Positions 35,622-45,138 of a stretch of DNA of 64,000 bases are shown here, one piece after another. Position numbers and translations under genes: made by a program. Position 1 is the stretch's first letter. Every line of letters begins with the position of its first letter. Below the pieces are notes generated by a model, which saw nothing but the letters and a program-made list of their open reading frames with translations, was not told where the DNA came from and made no database searches. This DNA is from Cytobacillus gottheilii (GTDB lineage Bacteria; Bacillota; Bacilli; Bacillales; Cytobacillaceae): assembly GCF_001636345.1 (NCBI RefSeq), contig NZ_KV440945.1, positions 3,941,854 to 4,005,853 of the forward strand. The letters are read 5' to 3'.

Positions 35622-37301
35622 ATGAGTCAATTTTTATTATTTTCAATCATAGCAGGCCTTGCTGCTGCTTTAATTCTTGTGCCTTTTTCTCCCAAGGCTA
35701 AATCAGACGATAAGAAGAAAACGTTTAATATCAAGCTTTTAGGTGCTGCGGTGATTTTATTTACTGTCGGGGTATTTGCAGTATATTATCTTACAAATCT
35801 AGATCGGAATTTCACTTCCCTATGGGGACTTCTGATTGTTGTTTCTGCTCTGGGTGCCCTGTTTTCCACCGGCGCAGAGCGGATGGTAAAAACAGTCCTG
35901 TTTATCGCCAGCCTCCTATTCGGAGTTTACTTGCTGACAGCTTTTGTTTTTAATGCTGATGAAAAGTATGAAATAGCTAACATGGATGAGCAAACTGAAA
36001 TTGAAGCTTTTGATGAAACAGAAACACCTGCCAGCGTTCCGCCGCAGTTTGCCCGAAATAAAATGAAAAAGGCTTTCGGCCAGGTTCCGAATACAAGCTA
36101 CTATGAACTAGGCAATCTGCAAATTCAAAAGGTAAACGGTGAATATGTATATATTGCTCCAGTAGAATTCTCTGGTCTTTTTAAATGGCTAAATGGAGAT
36201 ACCACACCTGGTTATTTTACGGTTAGTGCCACTGATTCAACAGCAAATCCGAAGTTTATGAAGACAGAAATGGAATATACTCCATCATCCTATTTCCATA
36301 AAAATATCGAGAGACATATCCGAATGAAGCACCCTGAATACATCTTTTATGGTGATCCTCAGCTCGAAATCAATGATGATGGCAAACCTTTTTATATTCG
36401 TTCTTATGGTGAATTTGTTTCAGCGCGAAATGGTTTTGATGTGAAAGGGATTGTGATGGTTGACCCTTCAAACGGTAATACAGAAACATATAAACTTGCA
36501 GATGTGCCAGCCTTTATCGATGGTGCTGTTTCCCCTGAAGCGGTTAGCCTGACAAATAGCTATTATGGAAACTATATTCATGGCTTCTGGAACAGCAAGT
36601 TTGGCAAATCAGATGTTAAGCTTCCATCCGATGAAGGAACAGAAGCAAATGTCAGTCCAATCTTTGACGAAAACGGTGATATGTATTACTTTACTGACTT
36701 TACCAGTCCAAAAGAAGGCGTAGATTCTATGCTCGGCTACTCCTTAACAAACTCCCGTACTGGTGAGGCGGTTTACTACACCGGCAACCTGGAAGAATCA
36801 TATATGGATTCACAAGGGGCTCTGCAAATTATCGAGAAGAGATTTATTGAAAAGAAATGGGAAGGCAAGATGCCGATTCTATACAACTTTTACGGAGAAG
36901 CAAGCTGGCTGACACCTGTCCTTGATGCCAATGGCTTTTTGCAGAATTACTTTATCGTTTCAGCAGCAAATCCTGAGATTTCTGCATATGGCACGACACC
37001 TAATGAAGCATTACGATTATATAAAACAGCCTTGCAGCGCGGCGGCGGTTCAGTTGATGGCAGTTCAGATGCAGAAGAAAAAACAATTAGCGGTTCGGTT
37101 GTACGAGTTTACAAGGAAAAGGTAGGAGATTATACAACGATTTCCTTCCTGCTCGATAATAACAATAACTTCCTAATTTCTTCCGAAAGCAGTCCGCTTG
37201 CCATCTACTTGCAAGAAGGTGACAGTGTAGAAGTAACTTACTTGGATACAGGAGAAACCTTCCTGCCTGTAAAATCCATGACGATTGAAGGGCTGGAATA
37301 A
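35622..37301 (+). CDS. Large membrane-anchored protein of unknown function
   Basis: 559 residues. Three or four membrane segments occupy about 1-115 (FSIIAGLAAALILVPF; LLGAAVILFTVGVFAVYYL; FTSLWGLLIVVSALGAL; TVLFIASLLFGVYLLTAFV), with basic loops. The remaining ~440 residues are hydrophilic and probably extracellular, beta-rich, with repeated Gly/Asp turns and no Cys. There is no motif I recognise. An AGAAGGG site precedes the ATG, and a perfect palindromic terminator follows, so it is a single-gene unit. Codon use looks like its neighbours. Possibly an envelope-associated factor, but this is a guess. Confidence 0.75.
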   Translation: MSQFLLFSIIAGLAAALILVPFSPKAKSDDKKKTFNIKLLGAAVILFTVGVFAVYYLTNLDRNFTSLWGLLIVVSALGALFSTGAERMVKTVLFIASLLFGVYLLTAFVFNADEKYEIANMDEQTEIEAFDETETPASVPPQFARNKMKKAFGQVPNTSYYELGNLQIQKVNGEYVYIAPVEFSGLFKWLNGDTTPGYFTVSATDSTANPKFMKTEMEYTPSSYFHKNIERHIRMKHPEYIFYGDPQLEINDDGKPFYIRSYGEFVSARNGFDVKGIVMVDPSNGNTETYKLADVPAFIDGAVSPEAVSLTNSYYGNYIHGFWNSKFGKSDVKLPSDEGTEANVSPIFDENGDMYYFTDFTSPKEGVDSMLGYSLTNSRTGEAVYYTGNLEESYMDSQGALQIIEKRFIEKKWEGKMPILYNFYGEASWLTPVLDANGFLQNYFIVSAANPEISAYGTTPNEALRLYKTALQRGGGSVDGSSDAEEKTISGSVVRVYKEKVGDYTTISFLLDNNNNFLISSESSPLAIYLQEGDSVEVTYLDTGETFLPVKSMTIEGLE

Positions 37302-37305
37302 TATG

Positions 37306-37347
37306 AAGGGCAATTGATCTTCAGCTGAAGATCAATTGCCCTTTTTT
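37306..37347 (+). terminator. Perfect palindromic terminator after the 559-residue membrane protein
   Basis: The 34 bases at 37308-37341 are a perfect dyad centred on TTCAGCTGAA, followed by TTTTTTG. Confidence 0.9.
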
Positions 37348-37513
37348 GAAAATATTTTTAAAGTAATTTGAAACCTTTTACCTTCTTGATTCGTAACATA
37401 ATATGATTTCGATTGGAGATAAGTAGATTTGAAACATCAGCGAATGGACAGAATCTCCTCCTCTCGTATATTGTAAAAGTATGATCTTTTAAAAAATATA
37501 AAAGGGTGAAGAC

Positions 37514-38395
37514 ATGGGGAAACGTATTTTTTACTTTTTACTGACAAATATTTTAGTTCTTGTAACTATAAGCATTATCTTCTCGTTAATTGGCGGGGGG
37601 AATTATATTAACGGAGCAGGCAATATTGATTTTACATCGTTATTAATTTTCAGTGCTGTCATTGGTTTTTCTGGCTCCTTCATCTCATTGGCAATGTCGC
37701 GCTGGATGGCAAAACGCATGATGAATGTCAAAGTGTTAAATCCGCAGGATGCACTATCTTCTTATGAAAGAGACATTGTTGAGAAAGTACATCGCTTATC
37801 AAGAGCAGCGGGTCTGACACATATGCCTGAAGTTGGGATTTATGATTCTCCTGAAGTAAACGCATTTGCAACTGGACCGTCTAAAAAAAGGTCGTTAGTA
37901 GCGGTATCCACCGGGTTGCTGCGAGAAATGGACGAGGATGCTGTTGAAGGCGTTATTGCCCACGAAGTTGCACATATTGCAAACGGTGATATGGTTACAA
38001 TGACGTTACTGCAAGGTGTGGTCAATACATTCGTTGTCTTTCTTTCACGTATTGCGGCGTGGATTGTATCGCGTTTTGTTAAAGAAGAGCTAGCGCCAAT
38101 TGTCCATTTTATTGCTGTTCTCGTTTTCCAGATCGCCTTTTCGATTTTAGGAAGCATAGTGGTCTACGCATATTCAAGACATCGTGAATATCATGCTGAC
38201 CGAGGCGGAGCTGACTTAGCGGGCAGAGATAAAATGACACACGCACTGCAAATGTTAAAAGCCTATTCAAACCGTATGAAGGGTGAAGAACAAACAGCCA
38301 TTTCCACTTTAAAAATAAACAACAAAGGCAAATCCATGCTGTTTTCAACACACCCTGACATAGATGAACGAATTAAACGCTTGAACAGCAGATAA
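37514..38395 (+). CDS. htpX: HtpX zinc metalloprotease
   Basis: 293 residues. Two N-terminal membrane segments (about 5-27, 42-62) and two after the active site. The HExxH motif is HEVAH (His150-Glu151-His154), and the third zinc ligand is Glu in [14 protein letters not shown]. HtpX degrades misfolded membrane proteins under envelope stress. An AAAGGGTG site precedes the ATG. It is followed by a bidirectional terminator facing the PrsA-like gene. Confidence 0.95.
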   Translation: MGKRIFYFLLTNILVLVTISIIFSLIGGGNYINGAGNIDFTSLLIFSAVIGFSGSFISLAMSRWMAKRMMNVKVLNPQDALSSYERDIVEKVHRLSRAAGLTHMPEVGIYDSPEVNAFATGPSKKRSLVAVSTGLLREMDEDAVEGVIAHEVAHIANGDMVTMTLLQGVVNTFVVFLSRIAAWIVSRFVKEELAPIVHFIAVLVFQIAFSILGSIVVYAYSRHREYHADRGGADLAGRDKMTHALQMLKAYSNRMKGEEQTAISTLKINNKGKSMLFSTHPDIDERIKRLNSR

Positions 38396-38396
38396 T

Positions 38397-38431
38397 AAAA
38401 AAAAGCAAAGCCAATAGCTTTGCTTTTTTTT
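38397..38431. terminator. Bidirectional terminator between htpX and the PrsA-like gene
   Basis: AAAAGCAAAG and CTTTGCTTTT pair around CCAATAG with A and T tracts on both sides. Confidence 0.9.
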
Positions 38432-38457
38432 ATTATCGTTTCTGGTGACATTCTCAA

Positions 38458-39330
38458 TTAATCCTGCAAATAATTAGTAATCTCGTATTCTTCATATTTC
38501 TTATCAAGCCAAGCTGGATATTCTGTCTGCATCTTAGTATCAAGCAATGCCGTCTTAATTTCATCCTTCACGTCTTCAAATACTGCTTCCTTCGCTTCTT
38601 TTTTTCCTGTTGTTTTAATAATGTGATAGCCAAATTCAGTCTTTACAGGTTCACTAATAGTCTCTGCTTCTTGGGAAAAGGCTACATCTTCAAAAGCCTC
38701 TGCCATTTCCCCTCTCCCGAAGTATCCTAATTCTCCGCCTGACTCTGCTGTCGCTTCATCTGTTGAATATTCGCTCGCCAGTTCAGCAAAATCACCGCCA
38801 TCAGTTAATTTTTTCACCACTTCATTTGCCGTTTCTTCATCTTCAACTAAAATGTGACTTGCTTCCACTTGCTCTTCTTGACCATAGCTATCCTTATTTT
38901 CATCAAAGTATTCTTTCATTTCTTCATCTGTAATCTCGATAGCAGGTTCAATCAGTTTTTTGGTAGCCAGATACATTTCAATATCCTTCTCAATGGCTGA
39001 TTGTTCAATGCCATTCGTCGCTAGGATTTCATTAAAAGCATCTTCTCCGCCATATGAATCCATATAAACAGTCATCTCTTCATCTATTTCCTCTTGGGTG
39101 ATCTTTATATTTTCTTTTTTCATTTCCTGCTCAATGATGTTATTTGTAATCAGCGCATCCAAAGCAGTTGTTCCGTATTGAGAGACAAGCTGCTCTTGCA
39201 GCTCATTCATGCTAATCTCTTCTCCATCTACCTTGGCAGCCAAATTCTTGGGAGTAAAGAATATAGCGGCCCCAATCCCGATTACTAACACTGCTCCAAT
39301 AACAACGTATATCCACTTTTTATTCTTCAT
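38458..39330 (-). CDS. Membrane-anchored PrsA-like peptidyl-prolyl isomerase (foldase)
   Basis: 290 residues from the ATG at 39330 (AAAGGAGATTTT precedes it); a longer frame upstream lacks a binding site. An N-terminal membrane anchor (KKWIYVVIGAVLVIGIGAAIFF) is followed by a SurA-type N domain and a parvulin PPIase (about 150-245: EASHILVEDEETA, YSTDEATAESGGELGYFGRGEM, EFGYHIIKTTGKK). Unlike PrsA, the signal has no lipobox cysteine, so it appears to be anchored by its own hydrophobic helix. It lies 19 bases downstream of the HtrA-like gene, giving a protease-foldase pair. Confidence 0.9.
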   Translation of the reverse strand: MKNKKWIYVVIGAVLVIGIGAAIFFTPKNLAAKVDGEEISMNELQEQLVSQYGTTALDALITNNIIEQEMKKENIKITQEEIDEEMTVYMDSYGGEDAFNEILATNGIEQSAIEKDIEMYLATKKLIEPAIEITDEEMKEYFDENKDSYGQEEQVEASHILVEDEETANEVVKKLTDGGDFAELASEYSTDEATAESGGELGYFGRGEMAEAFEDVAFSQEAETISEPVKTEFGYHIIKTTGKKEAKEAVFEDVKDEIKTALLDTKMQTEYPAWLDKKYEEYEITNYLQD

Positions 39331-39349
39331 AAAATCTCCTTTATATTCC

Positions 39350-40723
39350 TTATTCTGTTTCAAGCTGTTTGCTGGCAAGCGTTACTTTCACTTCTTTTAG
39401 TTCACCTTGTCTGTAATACTCAACTGTTACGTTATCGCCAATTTTAAAATCGGTATATAGTGCTTTCCGTAAATCATCTGGACCCGTAACCTTTGTTCCG
39501 CCAATGGACACAATAATATCCTCTGCCTGAAGTCCTGCTTTCGCTGCAGCAGATGATTCATCAACATTGGTAATAATAGCACCTGCTGTTACATTCTCTG
39601 GTACATCTCTTAAGTAGAATTGCGGAATCTCCTCTAATGCTGCAAGCCCAACACCTAAGTAAGGACGTTCGACCTGTCCGTCTTCAATCAATTGATTGAT
39701 TAATGCCTCTACATCATTACTTGGAATTGCAAATCCAAGCCCTTCCACACCGCTTTCAGAAATCTTTAAGCTGTTAATGCCAACCAGTTCACCGGCAGAA
39801 TTTATAAGGGCACCGCCGCTATTTCCCGGATTGATGGCTGCATCTGTTTGAATAACATCCAAGTCCCATTCTCCAGCTGATGTAGATACAGCAATAGAAC
39901 GATCTACCGCACTAACAATCCCTTGTGTAACCGTTCTTGATAAATCAAGTCCAAGCGGATTTCCGATTGCTAACACTTGATCCCCAGCTCGAAGCTTTGA
40001 TGAATCGCCAAATGGCAGAACTTCTGCTGAAATATCTCCTTTTATTTTAATAACAGCTATATCTGTTAATGGATCTGTGCCTACTAATTCTGCAGATAGC
40101 TTTTCTCCATCATGAAGGGTGACCTCCACTTTGCTGGCATTTTCAATGACATGATTATTCGTAACAATATATGCTTCATCATCTGTCATTTTAAAAATTA
40201 CTCCAGAACCGGAACCGCTCTCTGCTTCTTCACCAGATACCGCTCTTCCAAAAGGATCAACCTGCTGCTGATCCTGATAGTTTACGATTCCCACTATAGC
40301 CTTGGATGCTTGTTCGATGGTGTCTGCTAAATTCCCAGTCGCTGCCGAATTTACTTTTTGAACATTAACATCCGATACTGCAGTTTCAGTTTGACTAACT
40401 GCTGCAGGTGTATCATCCTGGGCTGATTCTACAAAAGGCAGGGCAGTTAAAGTTAGTGCTGAGCCAACAACTCCGGCAGCAATGGTTTTCATAAATCCTC
40501 CCCACTTGCCGGATTTTTTTGTTTCTTTTACAGTAGCGCGGCTTCCCTCACTGCTTGCTGCTTGAAAAGGCTTTTCATGTACAGTCTCACTTTGAGCATT
40601 TTCCTCTCTGTCATTTTCCTGTTGAACGTTAAATGATGTGTCATATTTATTTTCGTTTTGACTCTCAGTTGTATTGTTTTGATCTGAAAATGGATTGTTT
40701 TTATTTTCGTTTTGGTGTTCCAT
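39350..40723 (-). CDS. HtrA-like membrane serine protease with PDZ domain
   Basis: 457 residues. A long polar cytoplasmic N-tail (about 1-75, rich in Gln/Asn/Glu), one membrane segment near 79-97, then a trypsin-like domain with His191 (TNNHVIENA), Asp221 (DPLTDIAVIKI) and Ser302 (NPGNSGGAL), and a PDZ domain from about 360 (AKAGLQAEDIIVSIGGTKV). HtrA/YyxA-type proteases degrade misfolded exported proteins and are induced by secretion stress. It heads the htrA-prsA-like unit; no CssR-type operator was recognised. Confidence 0.93.
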   Translation of the reverse strand: MEHQNENKNNPFSDQNNTTESQNENKYDTSFNVQQENDREENAQSETVHEKPFQAASSEGSRATVKETKKSGKWGGFMKTIAAGVVGSALTLTALPFVESAQDDTPAAVSQTETAVSDVNVQKVNSAATGNLADTIEQASKAIVGIVNYQDQQQVDPFGRAVSGEEAESGSGSGVIFKMTDDEAYIVTNNHVIENASKVEVTLHDGEKLSAELVGTDPLTDIAVIKIKGDISAEVLPFGDSSKLRAGDQVLAIGNPLGLDLSRTVTQGIVSAVDRSIAVSTSAGEWDLDVIQTDAAINPGNSGGALINSAGELVGINSLKISESGVEGLGFAIPSNDVEALINQLIEDGQVERPYLGVGLAALEEIPQFYLRDVPENVTAGAIITNVDESSAAAKAGLQAEDIIVSIGGTKVTGPDDLRKALYTDFKIGDNVTVEYYRQGELKEVKVTLASKQLETE

Positions 40724-40846
40724 AATCTATTCATCCTTCCATATCTAAATGGTTTTTGTTATATAAGCTGTTCCTTACATTTCATACTTTACACACGTTA
40801 TGTGTCAGGAATATGTCAGGGGAAAATAAATCTGTGAAAATGAAAA

Positions 40847-40878
40847 AACCTTTCATCTATTATGCTGATGAAAGGTTT
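40847..40878 (-). terminator. Terminator after the CotF-like pair
   Basis: AAACCTTTCATC and GATGAAAGGTTT form a perfect 12-bp stem, followed on the minus strand by TTTCATTTTC, just past the stop at 40893. Confidence 0.88.
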
Positions 40879-40892
40879 ACCGATAGATATTA

Positions 40893-41177
40893 TCAATTTG
40901 GGTGCAGGTTGTTTTGCATAAGTTCTTGTACTTTTACAACTTGTTCCTGTGCAGCAAGTTCTGTTTCATACCAGCCTTTTTGCTCTAAGTAACTGAAGAT
41001 TTTATATTGATTTGTACTGGCATGTTCAAAGCATTGGTTATAAATATCACGAAGTTCATCATGAGCTGATTCTAATAAACTGCGTCCGCTTCCAGTGCAT
41101 CTCGCTTTTTCAAGCTCCAGACAAAGCTGAAGAATCTCTCGCTCTGTCAAACTTCTCTCATCCATATTGTTAGGCAT
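40893..41177 (-). CDS. CotF-family spore coat protein (second of a pair)
   Basis: 94 residues from the ATG at 41177; a TTG 14 codons upstream is not preceded by a binding site. DERSLTEREILQLCLELEKARC and HDELRDIYNQCFEHASTNQYKIFSYLEQKGWY match the CotF/YraG-type coat protein pattern, with the KGWY turn and two cysteines. Coat proteins of this family are small helical hairpins. It follows the first member with only 42 bases between stop and start, so the pair is co-transcribed, probably in the mother cell. Confidence 0.78.
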   Translation of the reverse strand: MPNNMDERSLTEREILQLCLELEKARCTGSGRSLLESAHDELRDIYNQCFEHASTNQYKIFSYLEQKGWYETELAAQEQVVKVQELMQNNLHPN

Positions 41178-41219
41178 TTGGGATTTGCAGCTCCTATCTT
41201 TTAATGACTTTAATTGCAA

Positions 41220-41423
41220 TTACTGCATCATTTTTGTTCTGTTAAAATATTGAGAAAGATTCGCGACATTAAGCTGATGACTTTCTGCAATTGTCTCCAG
41301 CATCTGCTGCACTTGCGGATCCTCACATTGGGTGGCACACCAGTTAAGTGTTTTGGCAGTTATCGCTTCTGCTCTGATTTCATCTTCTATTAAAGCAAGC
41401 TCCTTCATCGTTAGCTGATGCAT
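41220..41423 (-). CDS. CotF-family spore coat protein (first of a pair)
   Basis: 67 residues from the ATG at 41423, preceded by AGGTGAAAGCC; a GTG three codons upstream overlaps that site. MHQLTMKELALIEDEIRAEAIT and a CATQCED motif fit the first, shorter partner of CotF-like (YraG/YraF-type) pairs. Two cysteines could form crosslinks in the coat. Function is inferred from family and position only. Confidence 0.72.
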   Translation of the reverse strand: MHQLTMKELALIEDEIRAEAITAKTLNWCATQCEDPQVQQMLETIAESHQLNVANLSQYFNRTKMMQ

Positions 41424-41596
41424 GGCTTTCACCTCATATGTATTTAATATCCTTATTAGTATGGATGAGGGAATTTACTTTATACCAACATCTGCTATCA
41501 TTTTCCTTCTAAAAGATAAGGCTGGGACAAAAAAACAAATACATATCTCTAAAATACGAATATTCATTATCTTGGTTTGGGTTTTTAAACAAGTCC

Positions 41597-41726
41597 GTTC
41601 CACCTGCGCTGCGGACCCTCGCTTTCCGAGGGGAGGAAGGAGAGCCTCCTCGGCGCGCCTGCGGGGTCTCACCTTTTCCTCTATTTCCCTCCGGAGCCTG
41701 AGGGTCCTCCGCTCCATTTCACTCAT
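41597..41726. repeat. Dispersed GC-rich intergenic repeat
   Basis: The stretch from GTTCCACCTGCGCTGCGG to CGGAGGACCCTCAGG (read on either strand) is markedly GC-rich against the surroundings and contains GAGACCCCGCAGG, a string typical of a repeat found between genes in many Bacillus genomes as I recall. On the minus strand GAGACCCCGC...CCTCGGAAAGCGAGG and similar runs form strong hairpins. It lies in the 41424-41837 gap, upstream of the coat pair. No frame is supported. Confidence 0.75.
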
Positions 41727-41759
41727 ATTAGTAAGATAAATTCTAAAATAAATAAAAAT

Positions 41760-41796
41760 CCGGATGATTAGAAATAGTCACTTCCTAATCACCCGG
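41760..41796 (-). terminator. Terminator of the two-component operon
   Basis: On the minus strand CCGGGTGATTAG pairs with CTAATCATCCGG around a 13-base loop, then ATTTTTATTT. Confidence 0.88.
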
Positions 41797-41837
41797 TTCT
41801 ATGACAATGGTAAATTTATATGTCCCAGCCACCACTA

Positions 41838-43277
41838 TTATTGACCTTCATTTAAAACAGTATATTGGGGCAAGGTAATCGTAAAGGTTGTACCGGCAGC
41901 TGAGCTTTCAGTTAACTCCAAGTCTCCTCCAAGTGCATTGGCAATCATTTTGCTGAAGGGCAGGCCAAGTCCCAACCCCCGCACTTTATATTTCTTTCCT
42001 TCGCCTCTGTAAAATCGTTCAAAAATCAGTTTCTGTTCTTCTAGGGGTATTCCAGAACCAGTATCTTGTATCTGAATATGAACGTTGAACTGATCTTTTT
42101 TAACAGTAACATGAATTTGGCCGTGATCCTCAATGGCCTGACGCGCATTATTGAGCAAATTTGTTAATACTTGCTGCAATCGGATTTTATCAATACTTAC
42201 CACTGCATCCTCTGATAGATACTCTCTTGTTAAGGTTACTCTCTGGTCTTCTTGAACAATTTCCCAGTCATGCGTAAATTCCCGGATCAATTCATTTATA
42301 TGGTATTCTTCTTTGGCTACAGGAATGGAGTTTGCCGCAAAAGTATTAAAAGCAAGCAAATCCTCCACCATCTTTTTCATTTTAGCTGTTTCTTTTAATG
42401 ATAATGTTAAAAATTCCTTAGCATCTTCACCGGTAACCACATCATCATTAATCGCCTGAAGGAGACCGCTTATAGATGTAACAGGTGTTTTAAGTTCATG
42501 TGTCACTCCAGCAAGCAGTTCTGTTCTGAGAGATTCGAGCTTTTGCAGCCTTGCGGACATTTCCTGGAAAGAATGCACGAGCTCATACACTTCCTGCTCA
42601 TTGATATTGCTTGGGAGATGGATATTGTAATCTCCCTCTTTTACCTGCTTCGCGGCAAAAGCAACATCCTTGATCGGATTAGAAAGCCGCCGCGATAAAA
42701 AGTAGATGGCCGCCCATCCAAGGAGCGCTAAACTGATAATCATTACCCCAAGCAGCGTATATTCCTGATCTACCTCGGTGAGATTATCTTCCAGCTCAAT
42801 AAACACCACCCATCCGTAAGAAATCGCTTCTGACTGAATCGGCGTTTTGACAATGTAAAAATCTTCACCGCTGTCAGTTAACTGCAGTTTCTGCACCTGT
42901 TCTTCATTCGTTAAAATGGCACCCGGAAACCTTGCAAATATACGGTCATTAGAGCGATTGCTCGTTAGTATCCTTCCATTGACATCCACAATGTACATAT
43001 ATGGGTCTTTTTCCAGATCCATATATCTTCCTCGTTCAGACAGCAGGCCAGGAACATCTCCATTTTGCATTGGCCGACCTTCACTAATATCTATAAATCG
43101 GTCTGCCACTTCTTCAGACATGAGTGTCATAATTTTCAAGCGGTTTTCCAATGTGGTATGCCGAATCCAAACGGCTGAGATGATCGCTATCACAATAAGA
43201 CCGATGCATAAAGTAATTAAATATCTTGTAGTCCAGTACCGGAGCAGCGAAACCCTTTTATGATTTTTTGTAAACAC
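41838..43277 (-). CDS. OmpR-family-partner sensor histidine kinase
   Basis: 479 residues from the GTG at 43277; an ATG at 43322 would overlap the response regulator by 65 bases, and the GTG version overlaps by 20. Two membrane segments (about 15-37 and 180-202) bound a ~140-residue extracellular domain, then HAMP, HisKA (AGVTHELKTPVTSISG) and HATPase (DTGSGIPLEEQ; VRGLGLGLPFSKMIANALGG). It is the cognate kinase of the regulator just upstream. Position next to coat and HtrA genes suggests envelope-related sensing, but the signal is unknown. Confidence 0.9.
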   Translation of the reverse strand: MFTKNHKRVSLLRYWTTRYLITLCIGLIVIAIISAVWIRHTTLENRLKIMTLMSEEVADRFIDISEGRPMQNGDVPGLLSERGRYMDLEKDPYMYIVDVNGRILTSNRSNDRIFARFPGAILTNEEQVQKLQLTDSGEDFYIVKTPIQSEAISYGWVVFIELEDNLTEVDQEYTLLGVMIISLALLGWAAIYFLSRRLSNPIKDVAFAAKQVKEGDYNIHLPSNINEQEVYELVHSFQEMSARLQKLESLRTELLAGVTHELKTPVTSISGLLQAINDDVVTGEDAKEFLTLSLKETAKMKKMVEDLLAFNTFAANSIPVAKEEYHINELIREFTHDWEIVQEDQRVTLTREYLSEDAVVSIDKIRLQQVLTNLLNNARQAIEDHGQIHVTVKKDQFNVHIQIQDTGSGIPLEEQKLIFERFYRGEGKKYKVRGLGLGLPFSKMIANALGGDLELTESSAAGTTFTITLPQYTVLNEGQ

Positions 43278-43941
43278 TGAGCTGATACCCCAATCCGCGT
43301 AATGTTTTAATCTCTCCTTCATCCTCTGGCCAGAATTGCAGCCCCTTTCGAAGACGTTTAATTGCCAAATCTACTGCACGATCACTTCCATCATATTCCC
43401 ATCCCCAAACATGCTCAATCAGCTGATCTCTTGTGAACGTTTGGTTAGGATGTTCTGCAAGAAAAAGCAGTAAAGACAAATCGCGGGGAGTTAGTTCCAC
43501 GATTTGATCCTTAACCTTTACTTGATGAGCTTTCATATCGATATGGAGGCAGCCGAATTGCTTAATGTCCGTATCGTCTGTCTGCGCTCGTCTTAATACG
43601 GCATTGATTCTTGCAATTACTTCATCTGCTATAAATGGTTTTGCAATATAGTCATCAGCTCCGCCATTCAGTCCATCCAATTTATAATTCACATCTCCAA
43701 GTGCTGTCAGCATAATGACAGGACAGCTGCTGATTTTGCGGATTTCTTTTAAAATCGTCCAGCCATCTTTTCCAGGAAGCATTACATCTAAAAGGACTAA
43801 TGAAGGGTTATGTTCTTCAAATTTCCTAATGGCTTCATTGCCTTCAAAAGATTGTACAGCTGTATAGCCTGCTTTCTGTACATATACTTTCAGTACTTGG
43901 CTTATCGCTAATTCATCTTCTACAATTAGTATCGTCTTCAC
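43258..43941 (-). CDS. OmpR/PhoB-family response regulator
   Basis: 227 residues. Receiver domain with phosphoacceptor Asp52 (LLDVMLPGKDGW) and conserved Thr/Lys (MLTALGD; ADDYIAKPF), then an OmpR winged helix (about 130-225: LTPRDLSLLLFLAEHPNQTFTRDQLIEHVWGWEYDG). It overlaps the kinase gene and is first in the operon. The operator cannot be read from sequence. No divergently transcribed target lies next to it other than the aldo/keto reductase on the other strand. Confidence 0.93.
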   Translation of the reverse strand: MKTILIVEDELAISQVLKVYVQKAGYTAVQSFEGNEAIRKFEEHNPSLVLLDVMLPGKDGWTILKEIRKISSCPVIMLTALGDVNYKLDGLNGGADDYIAKPFIADEVIARINAVLRRAQTDDTDIKQFGCLHIDMKAHQVKVKDQIVELTPRDLSLLLFLAEHPNQTFTRDQLIEHVWGWEYDGSDRAVDLAIKRLRKGLQFWPEDEGEIKTLRGLGYQLSVYKKS

Positions 43942-44119
43942 TGCTCATCCCCCGCAAAACATTGTACTAGTTTGTGTATATGATACCCCTTCTTTTTTAC
44001 CTTCGTCTACCTGAGTTTACCCTTTGATCATGTCAGCAGGATGTCAGGCATGATAGTTTCATTTCTTTTCATCTTTTGATAGCATAAAATTATCCAGAAA
44101 ATGAAGGAGAGTGGAAGGT

Positions 44120-45052
44120 TTGACGAATAAAGTTCAGATTGGCAAAACTGGTTTATATGTAAATCCAATTGGCCTTGGTACAAATGCTGTTGGCGGCCAT
44201 AACCTGTATCCAAATTTAAATGAAGATACTGGGAAAGAATTAGTCCGCACTGCTTTGAAAAATGATATTAATTTCTTGGATACTGCTTATATCTATGGAC
44301 CAGAGCGTTCTGAAGAATTGATTGGGGAAGTTTTAAAAGAAACTGGACTTCGTTCCGAAACCATTATTGCTACAAAAGGCGCACATAAATTTGTAGGAGA
44401 AAACACGGTTTTTGATAACTCTCCAGCTTTTTTAAAGCAGTCTGTAGAAGATAGTTTGAAACGCCTGCAAACAGATTATATTGACCTCTACTATATTCAT
44501 TTTCCTGATGAAAGCACGCCAAAGGAAGAAGCTGTCGGCATGCTGAAGGACTTGAAGGATCAAGGTAAAATTAAAGCAATTGGGGTTTCTAATTTTTCCA
44601 TGGATCAGTTAAAGGAAGCTAACAAATACGGTTATGTAGATGTGTATCAAGGTGAGTATAGTTTATTGGCTCGAGACGCAGAGAAAGAGCTGCTTCCATA
44701 TGCTTTAGAGCACAATATTTCATTTGTTCCTTACTTCCCGCTGGCATCCGGCTTGCTCGCAGGTAAATATACAAAGGATACAGCCTTTAACGACTTGCGT
44801 GCAAACTCTCCACATTTCCAGCCAGGAGTTTTTGAGCATAATTTAGAAAAAGTTGAAGAATTAAAGAAAATCGCAGCGGGGAAAGATGTGGAAGTGGCCC
44901 ATCTTGTTCTGGCATGGTACCTTGCACAGCCGGCAATTGATGTTCTTATTCCTGGAGCTAAGAGAGCTGAACAGGCAATAGACAATTTAAAAACATTAGA
45001 AGTCTCTTTAACAGCAGAAGAAATCAAGAACATCAGCAGCATTTTTAACTAA
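44120..45052 (+). CDS. Aldo/keto reductase
   Basis: 310 residues from the TTG at 44120 (AAGGAGAG eight bases away); a GTG three codons upstream is too close. Catalytic tetrad residues are visible in [18 protein letters not shown] (Asp, Tyr), IATKGAHKF (Lys) and DLYYIHFPD (His). The AKR cofactor-binding end includes [18 protein letters not shown]-dependent carbonyl reduction is expected; substrate unknown. A terminator follows directly and then the 52-bp array. Confidence 0.9.
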   Translation: MTNKVQIGKTGLYVNPIGLGTNAVGGHNLYPNLNEDTGKELVRTALKNDINFLDTAYIYGPERSEELIGEVLKETGLRSETIIATKGAHKFVGENTVFDNSPAFLKQSVEDSLKRLQTDYIDLYYIHFPDESTPKEEAVGMLKDLKDQGKIKAIGVSNFSMDQLKEANKYGYVDVYQGEYSLLARDAEKELLPYALEHNISFVPYFPLASGLLAGKYTKDTAFNDLRANSPHFQPGVFEHNLEKVEELKKIAAGKDVEVAHLVLAWYLAQPAIDVLIPGAKRAEQAIDNLKTLEVSLTAEEIKNISSIFN

Positions 45053-45067
45053 ATAAAAATCTCCATG

Positions 45068-45111
45068 AAAAATGCCTGAAACCCTCTAAGTATGGGTTTT
45101 AGGCATTTTTT
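45068..45111 (+). terminator. Terminator of the aldo/keto reductase gene
   Basis: AAAAATGCCTGAAACCC pairs with GGGTTTTAGGCATTTTT around TCTAAGTAT (G-U pair tolerated), then T. Confidence 0.85.
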
Positions 45112-45138
45112 GAGTGATTCCCTCGACTTAGTCTCCAA

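Noticed and set aside
37514-41423. Single CssRS-HtrA regulon with a CssR-type operator
   Set aside because: HtrA and a two-component pair are near each other but on separate units, and I could not identify a CssR operator, so direct control is not claimed.
41475-41739. Frames through the GC-rich repeat near 41.6 kb
   Set aside because: Long only because the repeat is GC-rich; no supporting start, and the element is dispersed and noncoding.
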